A stretch of DNA of 64,000 bases, from positions 1,166,001-1,230,000 of the forward strand of contig NZ_CP127165.1 of assembly GCF_030264275.1 (NCBI RefSeq), read 5' to 3'. This document shows positions 36,883 to 48,086 of this stretch, piece after piece. Every line of letters starts with the position of its first letter. Position 1 is the first letter of the stretch. The stretch is from Marivivens sp. LCG002 (GTDB lineage Bacteria > Pseudomonadota > Alphaproteobacteria > Rhodobacterales > Rhodobacteraceae). The notes under the pieces are model-generated. The model worked only from the letters and a program-made list of their open reading frames with translations. It made no database searches and was not told the DNA's origin. Position numbers and translations under genes: made by a program.

Positions 36883-38916
36883 TCAGCGGCGACGGCGACG
36901 TCCGCCCCGATCCCCGCCACCGTCGTTGAAATTCAACTGGGGCAGGGTGACCTCACCGCTCAGGTTGGGGAAGGGATCGGTCGCGTGGGGGATCGCGTTC
37001 GCATTGACGAAATGCTCTTGGAATTTCGGCTCGATGGCGGTCTCAATCTTTGTGATCTTGGTGACGGTTTCTTCGATCGCGGCGCGGGCGGCATTGGAGC
37101 AGAGCGCAATGCGCGCGCCCGTGCCTGCGGCGTTGCCCGCAGAGGTGACCTTGTCCAGCGGCACGTCGGGGATCATCCCGAGGATCATCGCGTGTTTGGG
37201 GCTGATATGTGCGCCGAACGCCCCTGCGAGCGTCACGCGGTCCACCACATCCACGCCCATTTCGTCCATCAAAAGCCGCGCGCCCGCATAGAGCGCCGAT
37301 TTGGCAAGCTGGATGGCGCGGATGTCGCCTTGGGTAACAGTGATACGCGGGCCACCTGCATCGGTGCCGTCATAGATCAGATAACTGTTGGTGCGACCCT
37401 CGGCGATGGCACGCTCGGTGCCCGTCTGCTCGGCAGATCCGATGAGGCCCTTGTTGTCGACAAGCCCCGCGGCGCGCATCTCGGCAACCGCTTCGATGAT
37501 ACCCGAACCACAAATCCCCGTGACGCCTGTGGCTTTGGTCTGTTCGGCAAAGCCGTCTTCATCCGACCACAGCTCGCATCCGATCACGCGGAAGCGCGGT
37601 TCTTTGGTGATGGGGTCGATCTCGATCCGCTCGATGGCGCCAGGCGCGGCGCGCTGGCCGCTGCTGATCTGCGCCCCTTCGAAGGCGGGGCCCGTCGGCG
37701 ACGAACAGGCCAGAACGCGTGTCGTGTTGCCTAGAAGGATTTCGGCGTTGGTGCCCACGTCCACGATGAGAACGAGGTCTTCGGATTTGCCCGGCTCTTC
37801 CGAGAGGGCCACAGCGGCAGCATCGGCGCCCACATGGCCCGCAATGCACGGCAGAACATAGACCCGAGCCGAAGCATTGATCGCATCCAGTTCGAGTTCC
37901 ATGGCGTCGAGCGAGACCGAGTGCGAGGTGGCGAGCGCAAAGGGCGCTTGGCCGAGTTCGACAGGATCGATGCCCAACAACAGGTGGTGCATCACGGGGT
38001 TGCAGACGAATACCGTCTCCATGATGCGCTTGGCGTCGATTTCGGCCTCTTTCGCGATTTCGATTGTAAGCGTGTTGATGGCGCTGCGCACCGCTCGCGT
38101 CATTTCCTGATCCCCGCCGGGGTTCATCATGGAATAGGACACGCGGCTCATAAGGTCTTCGCCAAAGCGGATCTGCGGGTTCATGATCCCCGAGGAGGCC
38201 ACGACAAGCCCGTTGCGAAGATCGCAAAGATGGGCCGCGATGGTCGTCGAGCCAAGGTCGATGGCGAGGCCGTAGATACGGCCCTCGTCAAAGCCGGGGA
38301 AAATGTCGAGCACGCGGAAATTGGTGTCGTTGTGCCCCTTGTTGAGGGCCACGGTGACTTTCCACTCGCCCTTGCGCAATGCGGGTTGAAGTTTGCGCAT
38401 CACGGCGAGCGAGGCGGTGACGCCCTCGACCTGCCATTGGTCCTTGAGCGCGCGGCACAGGCGTTCGAAATCGCCCGTCGGCTCGTGCATATCGGGTTCG
38501 GCCACTTCGACGTAGTAAAGCTTGGTCGCGGGGTCCATGACGATATCGCGGGCGGCTGCGGCTTTGCGCACCACTTGGCGGTGGACCTGGCTTTCGGGCG
38601 GAACGTCGATCACCACATCGCCCTGCACTTTGGCCTGACATCCCAAGCGGCGCCCTTCCTTGAGCCCGCGGATCTGGTCATAGCGTTCTTCGACGGCGTT
38701 CCAGACCGAGAGGGCGTCCTCGTGCACCGTAACGCCGTGCTTGGGAAATTCGCCGTAAGAGGGCGTGATCTGGCACTTGGAGCAGATCCCGCGTCCGCCG
38801 CAGACGGAATCAAGGTCGACGCCGAGTTGGCGCGCCGCCGTCAGGATCGGCGTTCCAACCGCAAAGCGGCCGCGTTTACCCGAGGGCGTGAATATGACGA
38901 GAGGGTCGTTGGTCAT
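36883..38916 (-). CDS. Corrinoid-protein reactivating ferredoxin/ASKHA protein (RACo-like, DUF4445)
   Basis: A 677-residue protein. The N-terminal plant-type [2Fe-2S] ferredoxin domain has Cys39, Cys45 and Cys48 (VCGGRGICSKC) and Cys93 (RRLGCQAKV). A linker follows, then an ASKHA ATPase domain (GLAIDLGSTTIAAHLCDL, VLIVDVGTNAEILLG, GICGSGIIEAVAEM and TLAGAFGAHISP). Such proteins re-reduce Co(II) to Co(I) in corrinoid methyltransferase systems at the expense of ATP. The C-terminus is unusual: a Gly/Arg-rich tail, GGGDRGGRRRRR. No corrinoid protein or substrate methyltransferase is adjacent, but a methyl-THF:corrinoid methyltransferase with a similar tail is encoded at 49553-50629. Confidence 0.92.
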   Translation of the reverse strand: MTNDPLVIFTPSGKRGRFAVGTPILTAARQLGVDLDSVCGGRGICSKCQITPSYGEFPKHGVTVHEDALSVWNAVEERYDQIRGLKEGRRLGCQAKVQGDVVIDVPPESQVHRQVVRKAAAARDIVMDPATKLYYVEVAEPDMHEPTGDFERLCRALKDQWQVEGVTASLAVMRKLQPALRKGEWKVTVALNKGHNDTNFRVLDIFPGFDEGRIYGLAIDLGSTTIAAHLCDLRNGLVVASSGIMNPQIRFGEDLMSRVSYSMMNPGGDQEMTRAVRSAINTLTIEIAKEAEIDAKRIMETVFVCNPVMHHLLLGIDPVELGQAPFALATSHSVSLDAMELELDAINASARVYVLPCIAGHVGADAAAVALSEEPGKSEDLVLIVDVGTNAEILLGNTTRVLACSSPTGPAFEGAQISSGQRAAPGAIERIEIDPITKEPRFRVIGCELWSDEDGFAEQTKATGVTGICGSGIIEAVAEMRAAGLVDNKGLIGSAEQTGTERAIAEGRTNSYLIYDGTDAGGPRITVTQGDIRAIQLAKSALYAGARLLMDEMGVDVVDRVTLAGAFGAHISPKHAMILGMIPDVPLDKVTSAGNAAGTGARIALCSNAARAAIEETVTKITKIETAIEPKFQEHFVNANAIPHATDPFPNLSGEVTLPQLNFNDGGGDRGGRRRRR

Positions 38917-39061
38917 CGGACAGTCCTAAATGCATTTGGGTGCAAGATAGGCAAAAGGACCGGATGGGAAAGGGGGATCACGGCATTTATATGCTCGTTC
39001 CCGTCATCGCCCAAATAAAATGGCCCAAAGGCCTTTCCCATCAAGTTGATCCATGTAATAG

Positions 39062-40542
<1,481 letters not shown>

Positions 40543-40543
<1 letters not shown>

Positions 40544-41700
40544 TGCAACCGGCAGCCCGCATTGCGGCAGCAATCGAGCTGCTTGACGAAATTCTGGACG
40601 GCGCGCCTGCCGAGAGGTCTTTGACCGCTTGGGCGCGCCGTTCGCGTTTTGCGGGGTCCAAGGACCGCAACGCCATCCGCGACTATGTCTATGATGCGCT
40701 GCGCTGTCGTCGGTCCTTTGCCGCGCTTGGCGGGGCTGAAACGGGCAGGGGCCTCATGATCGGTGCGCTCAAAGCGCAGGGTGCGCCTCTCGATGATCTA
40801 TTCAACGGGATCGGCCATGCCCCTTCGCCTCTCACCAAGACCGAGCGCGCCACTCCTCTCCTAGAGACCCTTCCCGCTGCAGTTCGGCTGGATTGCCCCG
40901 ATTGGCTCATGCCCATGTTCGAGACCGATCTTGAGGCGCAAGCCGAGCCGGCGCTGATGGCGCTGCGAGAACGCGCACCGATTTTCCTGAGGGTCAATAC
41001 GCTCAAAGCCGATGTGGCGACGGCGCTCAATTCTCTTGCATCCGACGACATCGAAGCGAAGCGCATCGAAGGCATCGAAACCGCACTTGTCGTGACCGCC
41101 AACGAGCGCCGCATTCGCGCCTCGACCGCGTTCGAGAGCGGATTGGTCGAGCTTCAGGACGCCTCTTCGCAAGCGGCGGTCCATCGGCTTGCGGGGCAAG
41201 GCGCCGCACTCGATTATTGCGCTGGCGGGGGCGGCAAGTCACTTGCGCTGGCCGCGATGGGGTATAGCGTCACTGCTCATGACATAGATCCGAGACGGAT
41301 GGGCGACCTTCCCGCGAGAAGCCAGCGCGCAGGAGCGACGGTTGACCTTCGAAGTCCTGACGATCTCGGGGACGGGGAATACGACCTAGTCCTTGCCGAT
41401 GCTCCCTGTTCCGGTTCGGGAACATGGCGGCGCACTCCCGATGCCAAATGGCGGCTGACACCCCAGCGGTTGGAGGATCTGACGCGGATTCAGGCAGATG
41501 TCATTCGTTCCGCCGCAGCCTATGTCGCGCCCTCCGGTCGTCTCGCCTATGCGACTTGTTCGGTATTTTCCTGCGAGAATGACGCGATAGTCGATGCATT
41601 TTGCAGCGAGGGCCGCTGGCAAGTTATTGATAGAATGAAGCTTGTGCCCTCTGAGCGGGGCGACGGGTTCTATCTGGCAATTCTCGAACGGAATGTCTGA
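40543..41700 (+). CDS. RsmB/NOP-family RNA m5C methyltransferase
   Basis: A 385-residue SAM-dependent methyltransferase. An N-terminal NusB-like helical region (about 1-140) precedes the Rossmann domain. Both catalytic cysteines are present, in DAPCSGSGTWRR and YATCSVFSCEND. The target is most likely 16S rRNA cytosine (RsmB-like), though the N-terminal domain is weakly conserved and other rRNA sites are possible. It overlaps guaB by one base. Confidence 0.9.
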
Positions 41701-41803
41701 TTTCAACTTATAGTTGATTTATCTCCAATCCTGATTAACCTCGCCTTGCGTTAACTCCGAAGTAATATTCGGGCGCTAGTCTATCGGAGGTTGGAGGTCC
41801 GTC

Positions 41804-44074
41804 TTGAAAAGTTTTGCCCGTTTCAACGCTCGAAACGTACTTATCGCCTCTTTGGTCTCGTGGTTTTGCGTTGCGTGGTTTTCTGCCCGCGCGACCGACC
41901 GAGAGCTTGCGCTTTTCGGATGGAGCGTGGTTGCGCTTTCGGGTGGCGTGTTCCTTGGGATTCTCGTCGTCCAGTGGGCGCGGGTTCTGCGCAGTCGCAA
42001 ACGGCTCTCCGATGCACGCAGACTTGTTGAACACGACATCGTGCCGAGCTTTATGGCGGACGGGGACGGCGTTGTGCTCTTTTCCAACGCGTCTTTCGAA
42101 CATTCGGGGCTTGTCTCGGTGAGCGAGCTACTTGCTCCCTATATTGCCCAGTCGAACATGCTCCTGATCCAGCTTCAGGCCAAGGCAGACGAGTTTGGTC
42201 ACGCAAGCGAGACGATCGCGACCAAACGCGGGACGGTTCGGCTGGGTGTTACGAAGTTCGAGAGCGATGCCTATGTCTGGCGCTTGATCGAACCCGATGG
42301 CGCGACGGGGAGCGGGTCGGATGCGCTCCCTACGATGACGGTGGGGCCAAGCGGCACGATCCTTTATATGAACGACAAGATGCGGGTTCTGATCGGAGAA
42401 CGCGCGAAACGGCTCGATCAAGTGTTTCGCGATCTTCCTCTGGTGTCGGGCGGGATGCATCAGGTGAAATGCGCCGACCGCAACGTCATGGCGATGGTTG
42501 CGACACTCGAAAAAAGCGGTGGCCGCACCGAGGTTTATATCCTCCCAGGTGCCGACAAGCTGCCCAAGCTGAACATCGTCGAAAACTGGGCCGCGCTCGA
42601 GCTGATCCCTGTGCCATTGATCCTTGTGGCCAATACGGGAGAGGTGGTGGCGCGCAATCGCGAGGCGTCCAAGCTTTTGGGCGCCCAGCTGCCCGATGGA
42701 GCGCGCATCTCGGATATCCTCGAAGGGTTGGGACGCCCGATCACCGATTGGTTCGCCGAAGTGGCCGCAGGTCGTGGCAGCGGCGCAAGGCAATTCCTGC
42801 GCGGAACGGGGGACAACCGCGATTTCTTTGTGCAGGTCGCCTTGGCGCAAGCAGGGGACCCAGAGGAGAAATACGTGATCGCGACCCTCAACGACATGAC
42901 GGAATTCAAATCGCTCGAAGCGCAGTTCGTCCAAAGCCAGAAGATGCAGGCCATCGGCCAGCTCGCGGGTGGTGTTGCACATGATTTCAATAACTTGCTG
43001 ACTGCGATCTCTGGGCACTGTGATCTTTTGCTGCTCAAGCACGACCAGCAGGACAGCGAATATGCCGACCTTATCCAGATCCATCAAAATGCCAATCGGG
43101 CGGCCTCTCTTGTCGGGCAATTGTTGGCGTTTTCCCGCAAGCAGAACCTCAATTTCGAGGTGATCGACCTGCGCGATACCTTGTCCGATCTGACCTATCT
43201 TCTCAATCGGCTGGTCGGCGAGAAGGTTAAACTCGTCTTGCACCATGACCCCGATCTGAGGCCGATCCGCGTCGACAAGCGGCAGCTTGAACAGGTGATC
43301 ATGAACCTCGTGGTCAATGCCCGCGACGCCATGCCCTCGGGAGGTGAAATTCGGGTGGAAACCGAAAACGTCATCCTTGAAAAGCCGATCCGCCGCAATC
43401 GGGCTCTGCTGCCCGCCGACAGCTATGTTCTGGTCAAGGTAATAGATGAAGGTGTCGGTATAAGCCCCGATAAAATCGGCAAAATATTCGAGCCGTTTTT
43501 TACCACCAAGCGCACGGGTGAGGGGACGGGTCTCGGGCTTTCGACCGCCTATGGGATCGTCAAGCAAACGGGCGGCTTTATCTTTGCAGAGAGCGAGGTC
43601 GGCGTCGGGACCGTCTTTTCGATCTATCTTCCTGCCTATCTCGCCAAGAGCGAAAGTGTCATCCCCGCCCAAGTCACCACTTTACCCGAGCGCAGCGGCC
43701 CGCGCGAGACGGATAGCGTGGTTCTTCTGGTCGAGGATGAGGCCCCCGTGCGGGCCTTTGCCAGCCGCGCCTTGAAACTGCGCGGCTATACCGTTCTCGA
43801 GGCGGAATGCGGCGAGAGTGCGCTCGATCTTCTGCGCGACGACAAAACCCGCGTCGATCTTTTTGTGACGGATGTGATCATGCCGGGCAAAGACGGGCCG
43901 ACGTGGGTGCGCGAAGCCCTTCGCGCACGCCCCGAGACAAAGGTCGTCTTTGTATCCGGCTATGCCGAAGAAGCCTTTGGCGAAAACCGCGAGCGGATCC
44001 CCAATTCGGTCTTTCTTCCCAAACCGTTCTCGCTCAAGGATTTGACCGATACGGTCCAGAGCCAGCTTGGTTAG
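41804..44074 (+). CDS. cckA: Hybrid sensor histidine kinase, CckA
   Basis: A 756-residue protein. Two N-terminal transmembrane helices lie within residues 10-60, then a PAS-like region (about 80-370), and a HisKA domain with phosphorylated His393 in GGVAHDFNNLL. HATPase motifs are NLVVNARDAM, DEGVGISPDKIGKIFEPFFTT and GTGLGLSTAYGIV. The C-terminal receiver has Asp690 in FVTDVIMPGKDG. This order is that of CckA, which passes phosphate through ChpT to CtrA, controlling motility, gene-transfer agents and cell cycle in this group. The start is TTG with GGAGG 8-12 bp upstream. Its stop overlaps the convergent glk stop. Confidence 0.93.
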   Translation: MKSFARFNARNVLIASLVSWFCVAWFSARATDRELALFGWSVVALSGGVFLGILVVQWARVLRSRKRLSDARRLVEHDIVPSFMADGDGVVLFSNASFEHSGLVSVSELLAPYIAQSNMLLIQLQAKADEFGHASETIATKRGTVRLGVTKFESDAYVWRLIEPDGATGSGSDALPTMTVGPSGTILYMNDKMRVLIGERAKRLDQVFRDLPLVSGGMHQVKCADRNVMAMVATLEKSGGRTEVYILPGADKLPKLNIVENWAALELIPVPLILVANTGEVVARNREASKLLGAQLPDGARISDILEGLGRPITDWFAEVAAGRGSGARQFLRGTGDNRDFFVQVALAQAGDPEEKYVIATLNDMTEFKSLEAQFVQSQKMQAIGQLAGGVAHDFNNLLTAISGHCDLLLLKHDQQDSEYADLIQIHQNANRAASLVGQLLAFSRKQNLNFEVIDLRDTLSDLTYLLNRLVGEKVKLVLHHDPDLRPIRVDKRQLEQVIMNLVVNARDAMPSGGEIRVETENVILEKPIRRNRALLPADSYVLVKVIDEGVGISPDKIGKIFEPFFTTKRTGEGTGLGLSTAYGIVKQTGGFIFAESEVGVGTVFSIYLPAYLAKSESVIPAQVTTLPERSGPRETDSVVLLVEDEAPVRAFASRALKLRGYTVLEAECGESALDLLRDDKTRVDLFVTDVIMPGKDGPTWVREALRARPETKVVFVSGYAEEAFGENRERIPNSVFLPKPFSLKDLTDTVQSQLG

Positions 44075-45048
44075 TGGCTGCTGCGCAGAGCGACGAGATG
44101 GGCCGCGCATCCTGTGAGAGCGGCATAATCATCCTCGACGACCGAGACAGCAAAATTCCCCATGAACCCTGCAAAACGTCCCTTGTCGCGGAACGCGTCA
44201 CCGAAGCCGAATTCGCTCAGGTAAGGCGCAAAGGCCTGGGCAACCCCGCCGATGATATAGACGCCGCCAAAGGGGAGCTGGGTCAGCGCAAGGTTACCAG
44301 CAACCGCACCGAGAAAACGCGTGAAGAGTTTTGCCGCTTCGACGGATCGCGGGTCATCCTTGGCCGCAACCGACGCCATGATGTCCTTGCCCGATTTTTC
44401 GCGGAAATCCCCGGCTTCCTGTCCGAGAAAGGCATAAAGACGGGTCAAGCCGCGCCCCGAAAGCACATCTTCGACAGAGGGAAAGCCATGTGCGGTTTCG
44501 ATAAAGTGACAGAGGCGCAGGTCGCGCTCGTCGCGCACGGGAAGGTTCACGTGCCCCGACTCCGACGGAGGCACGAGACGGCCCGCTTCGGTGTCGAACA
44601 CGGGCGCAGCGTTAAAGCCGGTGCCGACGCCGATCACAAGTTTCGCCGCATGTTCGTTGCCCGACTGACCGGGAAGGATCTCGCGCAGTTTGTCCGCCTT
44701 GATGTGGCCAATCGCGTGACCCTGTGCCTGAAGATCGTTGAGGATGGCCACATGCTCGGCATTGGTGGCGCGCAGCAAAGTGTCCTTGTCGATGGTCCAG
44801 TCAAGATTGGTCATCGTCGCCTTGCCGTCGTGAACGGGGCCCGCAACGGCAACGCAGGTCGCGATCGGATCGACGTCGCCTTCTTCGGCAATGTATTTGC
44901 GAAGAACGCTTTCAAGGCCCGGATAGTCTTCGTTCGAATAGCGGCGGATCGTGTTTTCAAGCACTTCGCCACCGTTCGCCAAGGCCACGCGCGTATTCGT
45001 GCCGCCGATGTCTGCGACAAGGGAAAGAGTGTTCGACGGGTGGGCCAT
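44071..45048 (-). CDS. glk: Glucokinase
   Basis: A 325-residue ROK-independent bacterial glucokinase phosphorylating glucose. It has the ATP-binding VADIGGTNTRVAL, the catalytic-region TNLDWTIDKDTL and LNDLQAQGHAIGH, GVGTGFNAAPV and the ESGHVNLPV segment. The ATG at 45048 with GGAGA upstream matches the family start. It is downstream of the LacI gene on the same strand, and a LacI-type site lies 22 bp before its start. Its TAA (44073-44071) shares bases with the cckA TAG. Confidence 0.95.
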   Translation of the reverse strand: MAHPSNTLSLVADIGGTNTRVALANGGEVLENTIRRYSNEDYPGLESVLRKYIAEEGDVDPIATCVAVAGPVHDGKATMTNLDWTIDKDTLLRATNAEHVAILNDLQAQGHAIGHIKADKLREILPGQSGNEHAAKLVIGVGTGFNAAPVFDTEAGRLVPPSESGHVNLPVRDERDLRLCHFIETAHGFPSVEDVLSGRGLTRLYAFLGQEAGDFREKSGKDIMASVAAKDDPRSVEAAKLFTRFLGAVAGNLALTQLPFGGVYIIGGVAQAFAPYLSEFGFGDAFRDKGRFAGFMGNFAVSVVEDDYAALTGCAAHLVALRSSH

Positions 45049-45069
45049 GAGAGTCTCCGGGAAAATCAT

Positions 45070-45081
45070 GTTAGCGTTATC
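45070..45081. promoter_or_regulatory. LacI-type operator upstream of glk
   Basis: GTTAGCGTTATC matches the zwf operator GTTAGCGCTAAC (20718-20729) at 10 of 12 positions. It is 22 bp upstream of the glk start codon, within the 90-bp glk leader. A shared repressor for glk and zwf-pgl-pgi is inferred. Confidence 0.45.
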
Positions 45082-45138
45082 AGTCGCGTTGTTATTGCGC
45101 TTTCGCTCAAGGTGCAAGCGTAGAGCGCGAAAGCGGGT

Positions 45139-46170
45139 TCAACCCGAAGTCGGGCAAGGGCCTGTCGATTGACCTACCATAAGCTCCGCCTCGAGAAGGC
45201 GCGTTTTTGGGGGAGCGCCCGGATTGTTGATCAAATCGATCAAAATCTGTCCCGCGATCCGTCCTGCTTCGCGCACCGACGAACGGGTGGCGGTAAAGAC
45301 AGGCACGTCATCCCCGTTGGGCAGATAGGAGAGGGCGTCGTCATAGGTCACGACCGAAACGTCCCGCCCCATCCGTAGGCCGAGCCGCTCGATTGCCCGC
45401 CGCACCCCGAGCGCCGAAATCAGCGAAGAGACCACAAAGGCGGTCGGGGGCGTGTCCGAGGCCAGCATGCGGCTTGCCTCGCGATAGCCATAAGTTTCGG
45501 TCATCTCTTGCGAGGCCATGAGCGATGCCAGAGGCGTAATCCCGCGCGCGGCATGGGCAGCTTCGAAGCCGTTACGACGTCTGAGGGCAAAGTCCATGGA
45601 CTCGGGGCCGTTCAACAGCCCGATCTTGCGATGCCCGAGATCAAGAAGAAATGCCGTTGCCCGTTCGAATGCGCCTTGGTTGTTCACATCGACCCATGCA
45701 TAGGGCTCGGTCTCGCCGCTTGATCGCCCATGCGCAACAAAAGGCAAGCCTATCTCGCGTAGCAAATCAAAGCGGGGGTCTTGGCTTTTTGCGCCGTGCA
45801 CGACCACGCCGTCCACCGAGCCGCGTGCTTTGATCTGGCGATAGGCGCTGAGCTCGTCATCATCCGATACCATGCTCAGGACGGTTTCATATCCGTTGGC
45901 TGCATAGGTTTCGCCCGCACCCGCGATAAAGTCGCCGAAGATGGGGTTCACGACGAACTGGTGGGTCGAAATCGGGATCACATGACCGATGGCAAAGGCG
46001 CGCCCCGTAGCAAGGCTCTGTGCCCTTGCATGGGGCTTGTAGTCGTATTTCTGCGCAGCAAGACGCACCCGTTCGCGGGTATCCTCGCTCACCTCGGGAT
46101 AACCATTCAGTGCGCGGCTCACCGTTGTGGGGCTCAAGCCAAGCATATCCGACAATTGTTTGAGGTTCAT
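45139..46170 (-). CDS. LacI-family transcriptional regulator (AglR-like)
   Basis: A 343-residue repressor. The N-terminal HTH is MNLKQLSDMLGLSPTTVSRALNG, the hinge follows at about residues 45-60, and the periplasmic-binding-like effector domain has GFEAAHAARG, VTYDDAL and TRSSVREAG. ATG 46170 is preferred over the TTG four codons upstream. It is divergent from the alpha-glucosidase and upstream of glk, the arrangement seen in aglR-type alpha-glucoside systems of rhizobia. The usual aglEFG transporter is not in this window. Confidence 0.93.
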   Translation of the reverse strand: MNLKQLSDMLGLSPTTVSRALNGYPEVSEDTRERVRLAAQKYDYKPHARAQSLATGRAFAIGHVIPISTHQFVVNPIFGDFIAGAGETYAANGYETVLSMVSDDDELSAYRQIKARGSVDGVVVHGAKSQDPRFDLLREIGLPFVAHGRSSGETEPYAWVDVNNQGAFERATAFLLDLGHRKIGLLNGPESMDFALRRRNGFEAAHAARGITPLASLMASQEMTETYGYREASRMLASDTPPTAFVVSSLISALGVRRAIERLGLRMGRDVSVVTYDDALSYLPNGDDVPVFTATRSSVREAGRIAGQILIDLINNPGAPPKTRLLEAELMVGQSTGPCPTSG

Positions 46171-46311
46171 TTCCCGATCCAAAGCGCCTTCAAATTTGGT
46201 CTAGACTGCCAGAACTGCGGACGCAAGCAAAGGGGCAACGGGATAGGATTTTAGCGCGGTTTTCATGACATCTGCCGCAACTTTACGCCAAAACGATTAA
46301 TAAACTACCTT

Positions 46312-46327
46312 TCCAAATCGCTTTGGA
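46312..46327. promoter_or_regulatory. Candidate AglR/LacI operator upstream of the alpha-glucosidase
   Basis: TCCAAATCGCTTTGGA is a 6-bp-arm inverted repeat around TCGC, about 84-99 bp before the alpha-glucosidase ATG. A related half site (TCCAAAGCGC) occurs near 46177-46187, at the start of the lacI gene. Both lie in the region where the divergent LacI regulator would act. Confidence 0.45.
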
Positions 46328-46410
46328 TATGAGAAGTATCGGAACCTTTCTTTTGGCGTCAAGACGGCCTAGAAAGAGTGATCCGATCCATCCTCGCGTC
46401 CCAAGGTTTA

Positions 46411-48063
46411 ATGTCCATGTCCGCCAAAGCACTGACCCGCGCCGATAACATCGCAAACCCCGATTGGTGGCGCGGTGCCGTCATTTATCAAATCTACCCC
46501 CGCAGCTATCAAGACAGCAACGGTGACGGCGTCGGCGATCTTCGCGGTATTGTCGAGCGTTTGCCTTATATCGCCTCGCTCGGGGTTGATGCGATCTGGA
46601 TTTCTCCGTTCTTCAAATCGCCGATGAAGGACTTCGGCTATGATGTGTCGGACTATTGCGATGTTGACCCGCTCTTCGGCACTTTGACGGATTTTGACGC
46701 GGTGATCGAAACCGCGCATGCCAATGGGGTGCGCGTTCTGATCGATCTGGTCCTGAGCCATACCTCTGACCAGCATCCGTGGTTTGTCGAGAGTCGCGCA
46801 AGCCGCCAGAACGATAAATCGAATTGGTATGTCTGGGCCGAACCGAAAGAGGACGGCACCCCGCCGAACAACTGGTTGTCGATCTTCGGGGGCTCGGCTT
46901 GGCAATGGGATGCGCGCCGCGAGCAGTATTACTTGCACAACTTCCTCGTCTCGCAGCCCGATCTCAACTTCCACGAGCCACAGGTTCAGGACGCGCTCCT
47001 TGATGCTGCCCGCTTCTGGCTCGAGCGCGGGGTCGACGGGTTCCGTCTCGATACCATCAACTTCTATATGCATGACGAACAGCTGCGCGATAACCCGCCC
47101 CTGCCCAAGGCCGAGCGCAACGCCGACACCGCGCCTGCGGTGAATCCCTATAACCACCAGCGTCACCTCTATGACAAGAACCACCCCAAGAACGTGGTTT
47201 TCCTCGAGCGGCTTCGGGCCGTGATGCAGACCTATGGCGCCGCGGCCGTCGGAGAAGTGGGCGATAGCCAGATGGGGCTCGAAATCCTTGGCGAATACAC
47301 CAAGGGCGATAACCGCATGCAGATGTGCTATGCCTTTGAATTCCTTGCCCCCGAGCGCCCCACGGCCGCCCGTTTCGTCGAGGTCCTGAACAGGCTCGAT
47401 AGCGTGGCTCCCGAAGGCTGGGCGTGCTGGGCGTTTTCGAACCATGATGTCGTGCGTCATGCCTCGCGCTGGTCGCTCGACCCGAAGGCACAGCGCTTGT
47501 TCCTCACTTTGATCATGTCGCTGCGCGGATCGGTCTGTCTCTATCAAGGCGAAGAGCTTGGTCTTGGCGAGGCGGATATCGCCTTCGAGGATCTGCAAGA
47601 CCCCTATGGCATCGAGTTCTGGCCCGAGTTCAAAGGCCGTGACGGGTGCCGCACACCGATGGTCTGGGAGCGGGATAATCGCAACGGCGGCTTCTCTGAG
47701 GCAAAGCCTTGGCTTCCCGTGCCGCCCGAACATCTGGAACGCGCCGTTGCTGCAGTGGAAGAGGACCCGAGCGCTTTGATCCATCATTACCGCAAGGCCA
47801 TCGCGCTGCGTCATGCGCACGAGGCGCTCCGTTCGGGTGCGCACGAGGGATTGGCCGCGACGGGGACCATCGTCCATTTCTCTCGCGTTGGCACCGACGA
47901 GACCCTGTTCTGTGCCTTTAACCTGAGTGATGCGTCCGCAACCCTTGCCAAGCCCGTGGGCGCATGGGACGACGTGGGCCAAGACCTTGGAACGGCCAAA
48001 GCGTCGGGGGCGGAAATCGCCCTTGGACCATGGGACGCCTGGATCGCGGTCAAAAAGGACTGA
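46411..48063 (+). CDS. aglA: Alpha-glucosidase (GH13)
   Basis: A 550-residue GH13 enzyme hydrolysing short alpha-glucosides. It has WWRGAVIYQIYPRSYQDSNGDGVGDLRGI, the nucleophile Asp in GVDGFRLDTINF, the acid/base Glu in AAVGEVGD and the transition-state Asp in FSNHDVVRHASR. There is no signal peptide, so it is cytoplasmic and acts on imported sugar; the released glucose is the substrate for Glk encoded nearby. The start is ATG 46411, with ATG 46417 equally possible. The family and the LacI-glk context support AglA. Confidence 0.94.
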   Translation: MSMSAKALTRADNIANPDWWRGAVIYQIYPRSYQDSNGDGVGDLRGIVERLPYIASLGVDAIWISPFFKSPMKDFGYDVSDYCDVDPLFGTLTDFDAVIETAHANGVRVLIDLVLSHTSDQHPWFVESRASRQNDKSNWYVWAEPKEDGTPPNNWLSIFGGSAWQWDARREQYYLHNFLVSQPDLNFHEPQVQDALLDAARFWLERGVDGFRLDTINFYMHDEQLRDNPPLPKAERNADTAPAVNPYNHQRHLYDKNHPKNVVFLERLRAVMQTYGAAAVGEVGDSQMGLEILGEYTKGDNRMQMCYAFEFLAPERPTAARFVEVLNRLDSVAPEGWACWAFSNHDVVRHASRWSLDPKAQRLFLTLIMSLRGSVCLYQGEELGLGEADIAFEDLQDPYGIEFWPEFKGRDGCRTPMVWERDNRNGGFSEAKPWLPVPPEHLERAVAAVEEDPSALIHHYRKAIALRHAHEALRSGAHEGLAATGTIVHFSRVGTDETLFCAFNLSDASATLAKPVGAWDDVGQDLGTAKASGAEIALGPWDAWIAVKKD

Positions 48064-48086
48064 GACCTGCGTTGAAAGCGGGCACA

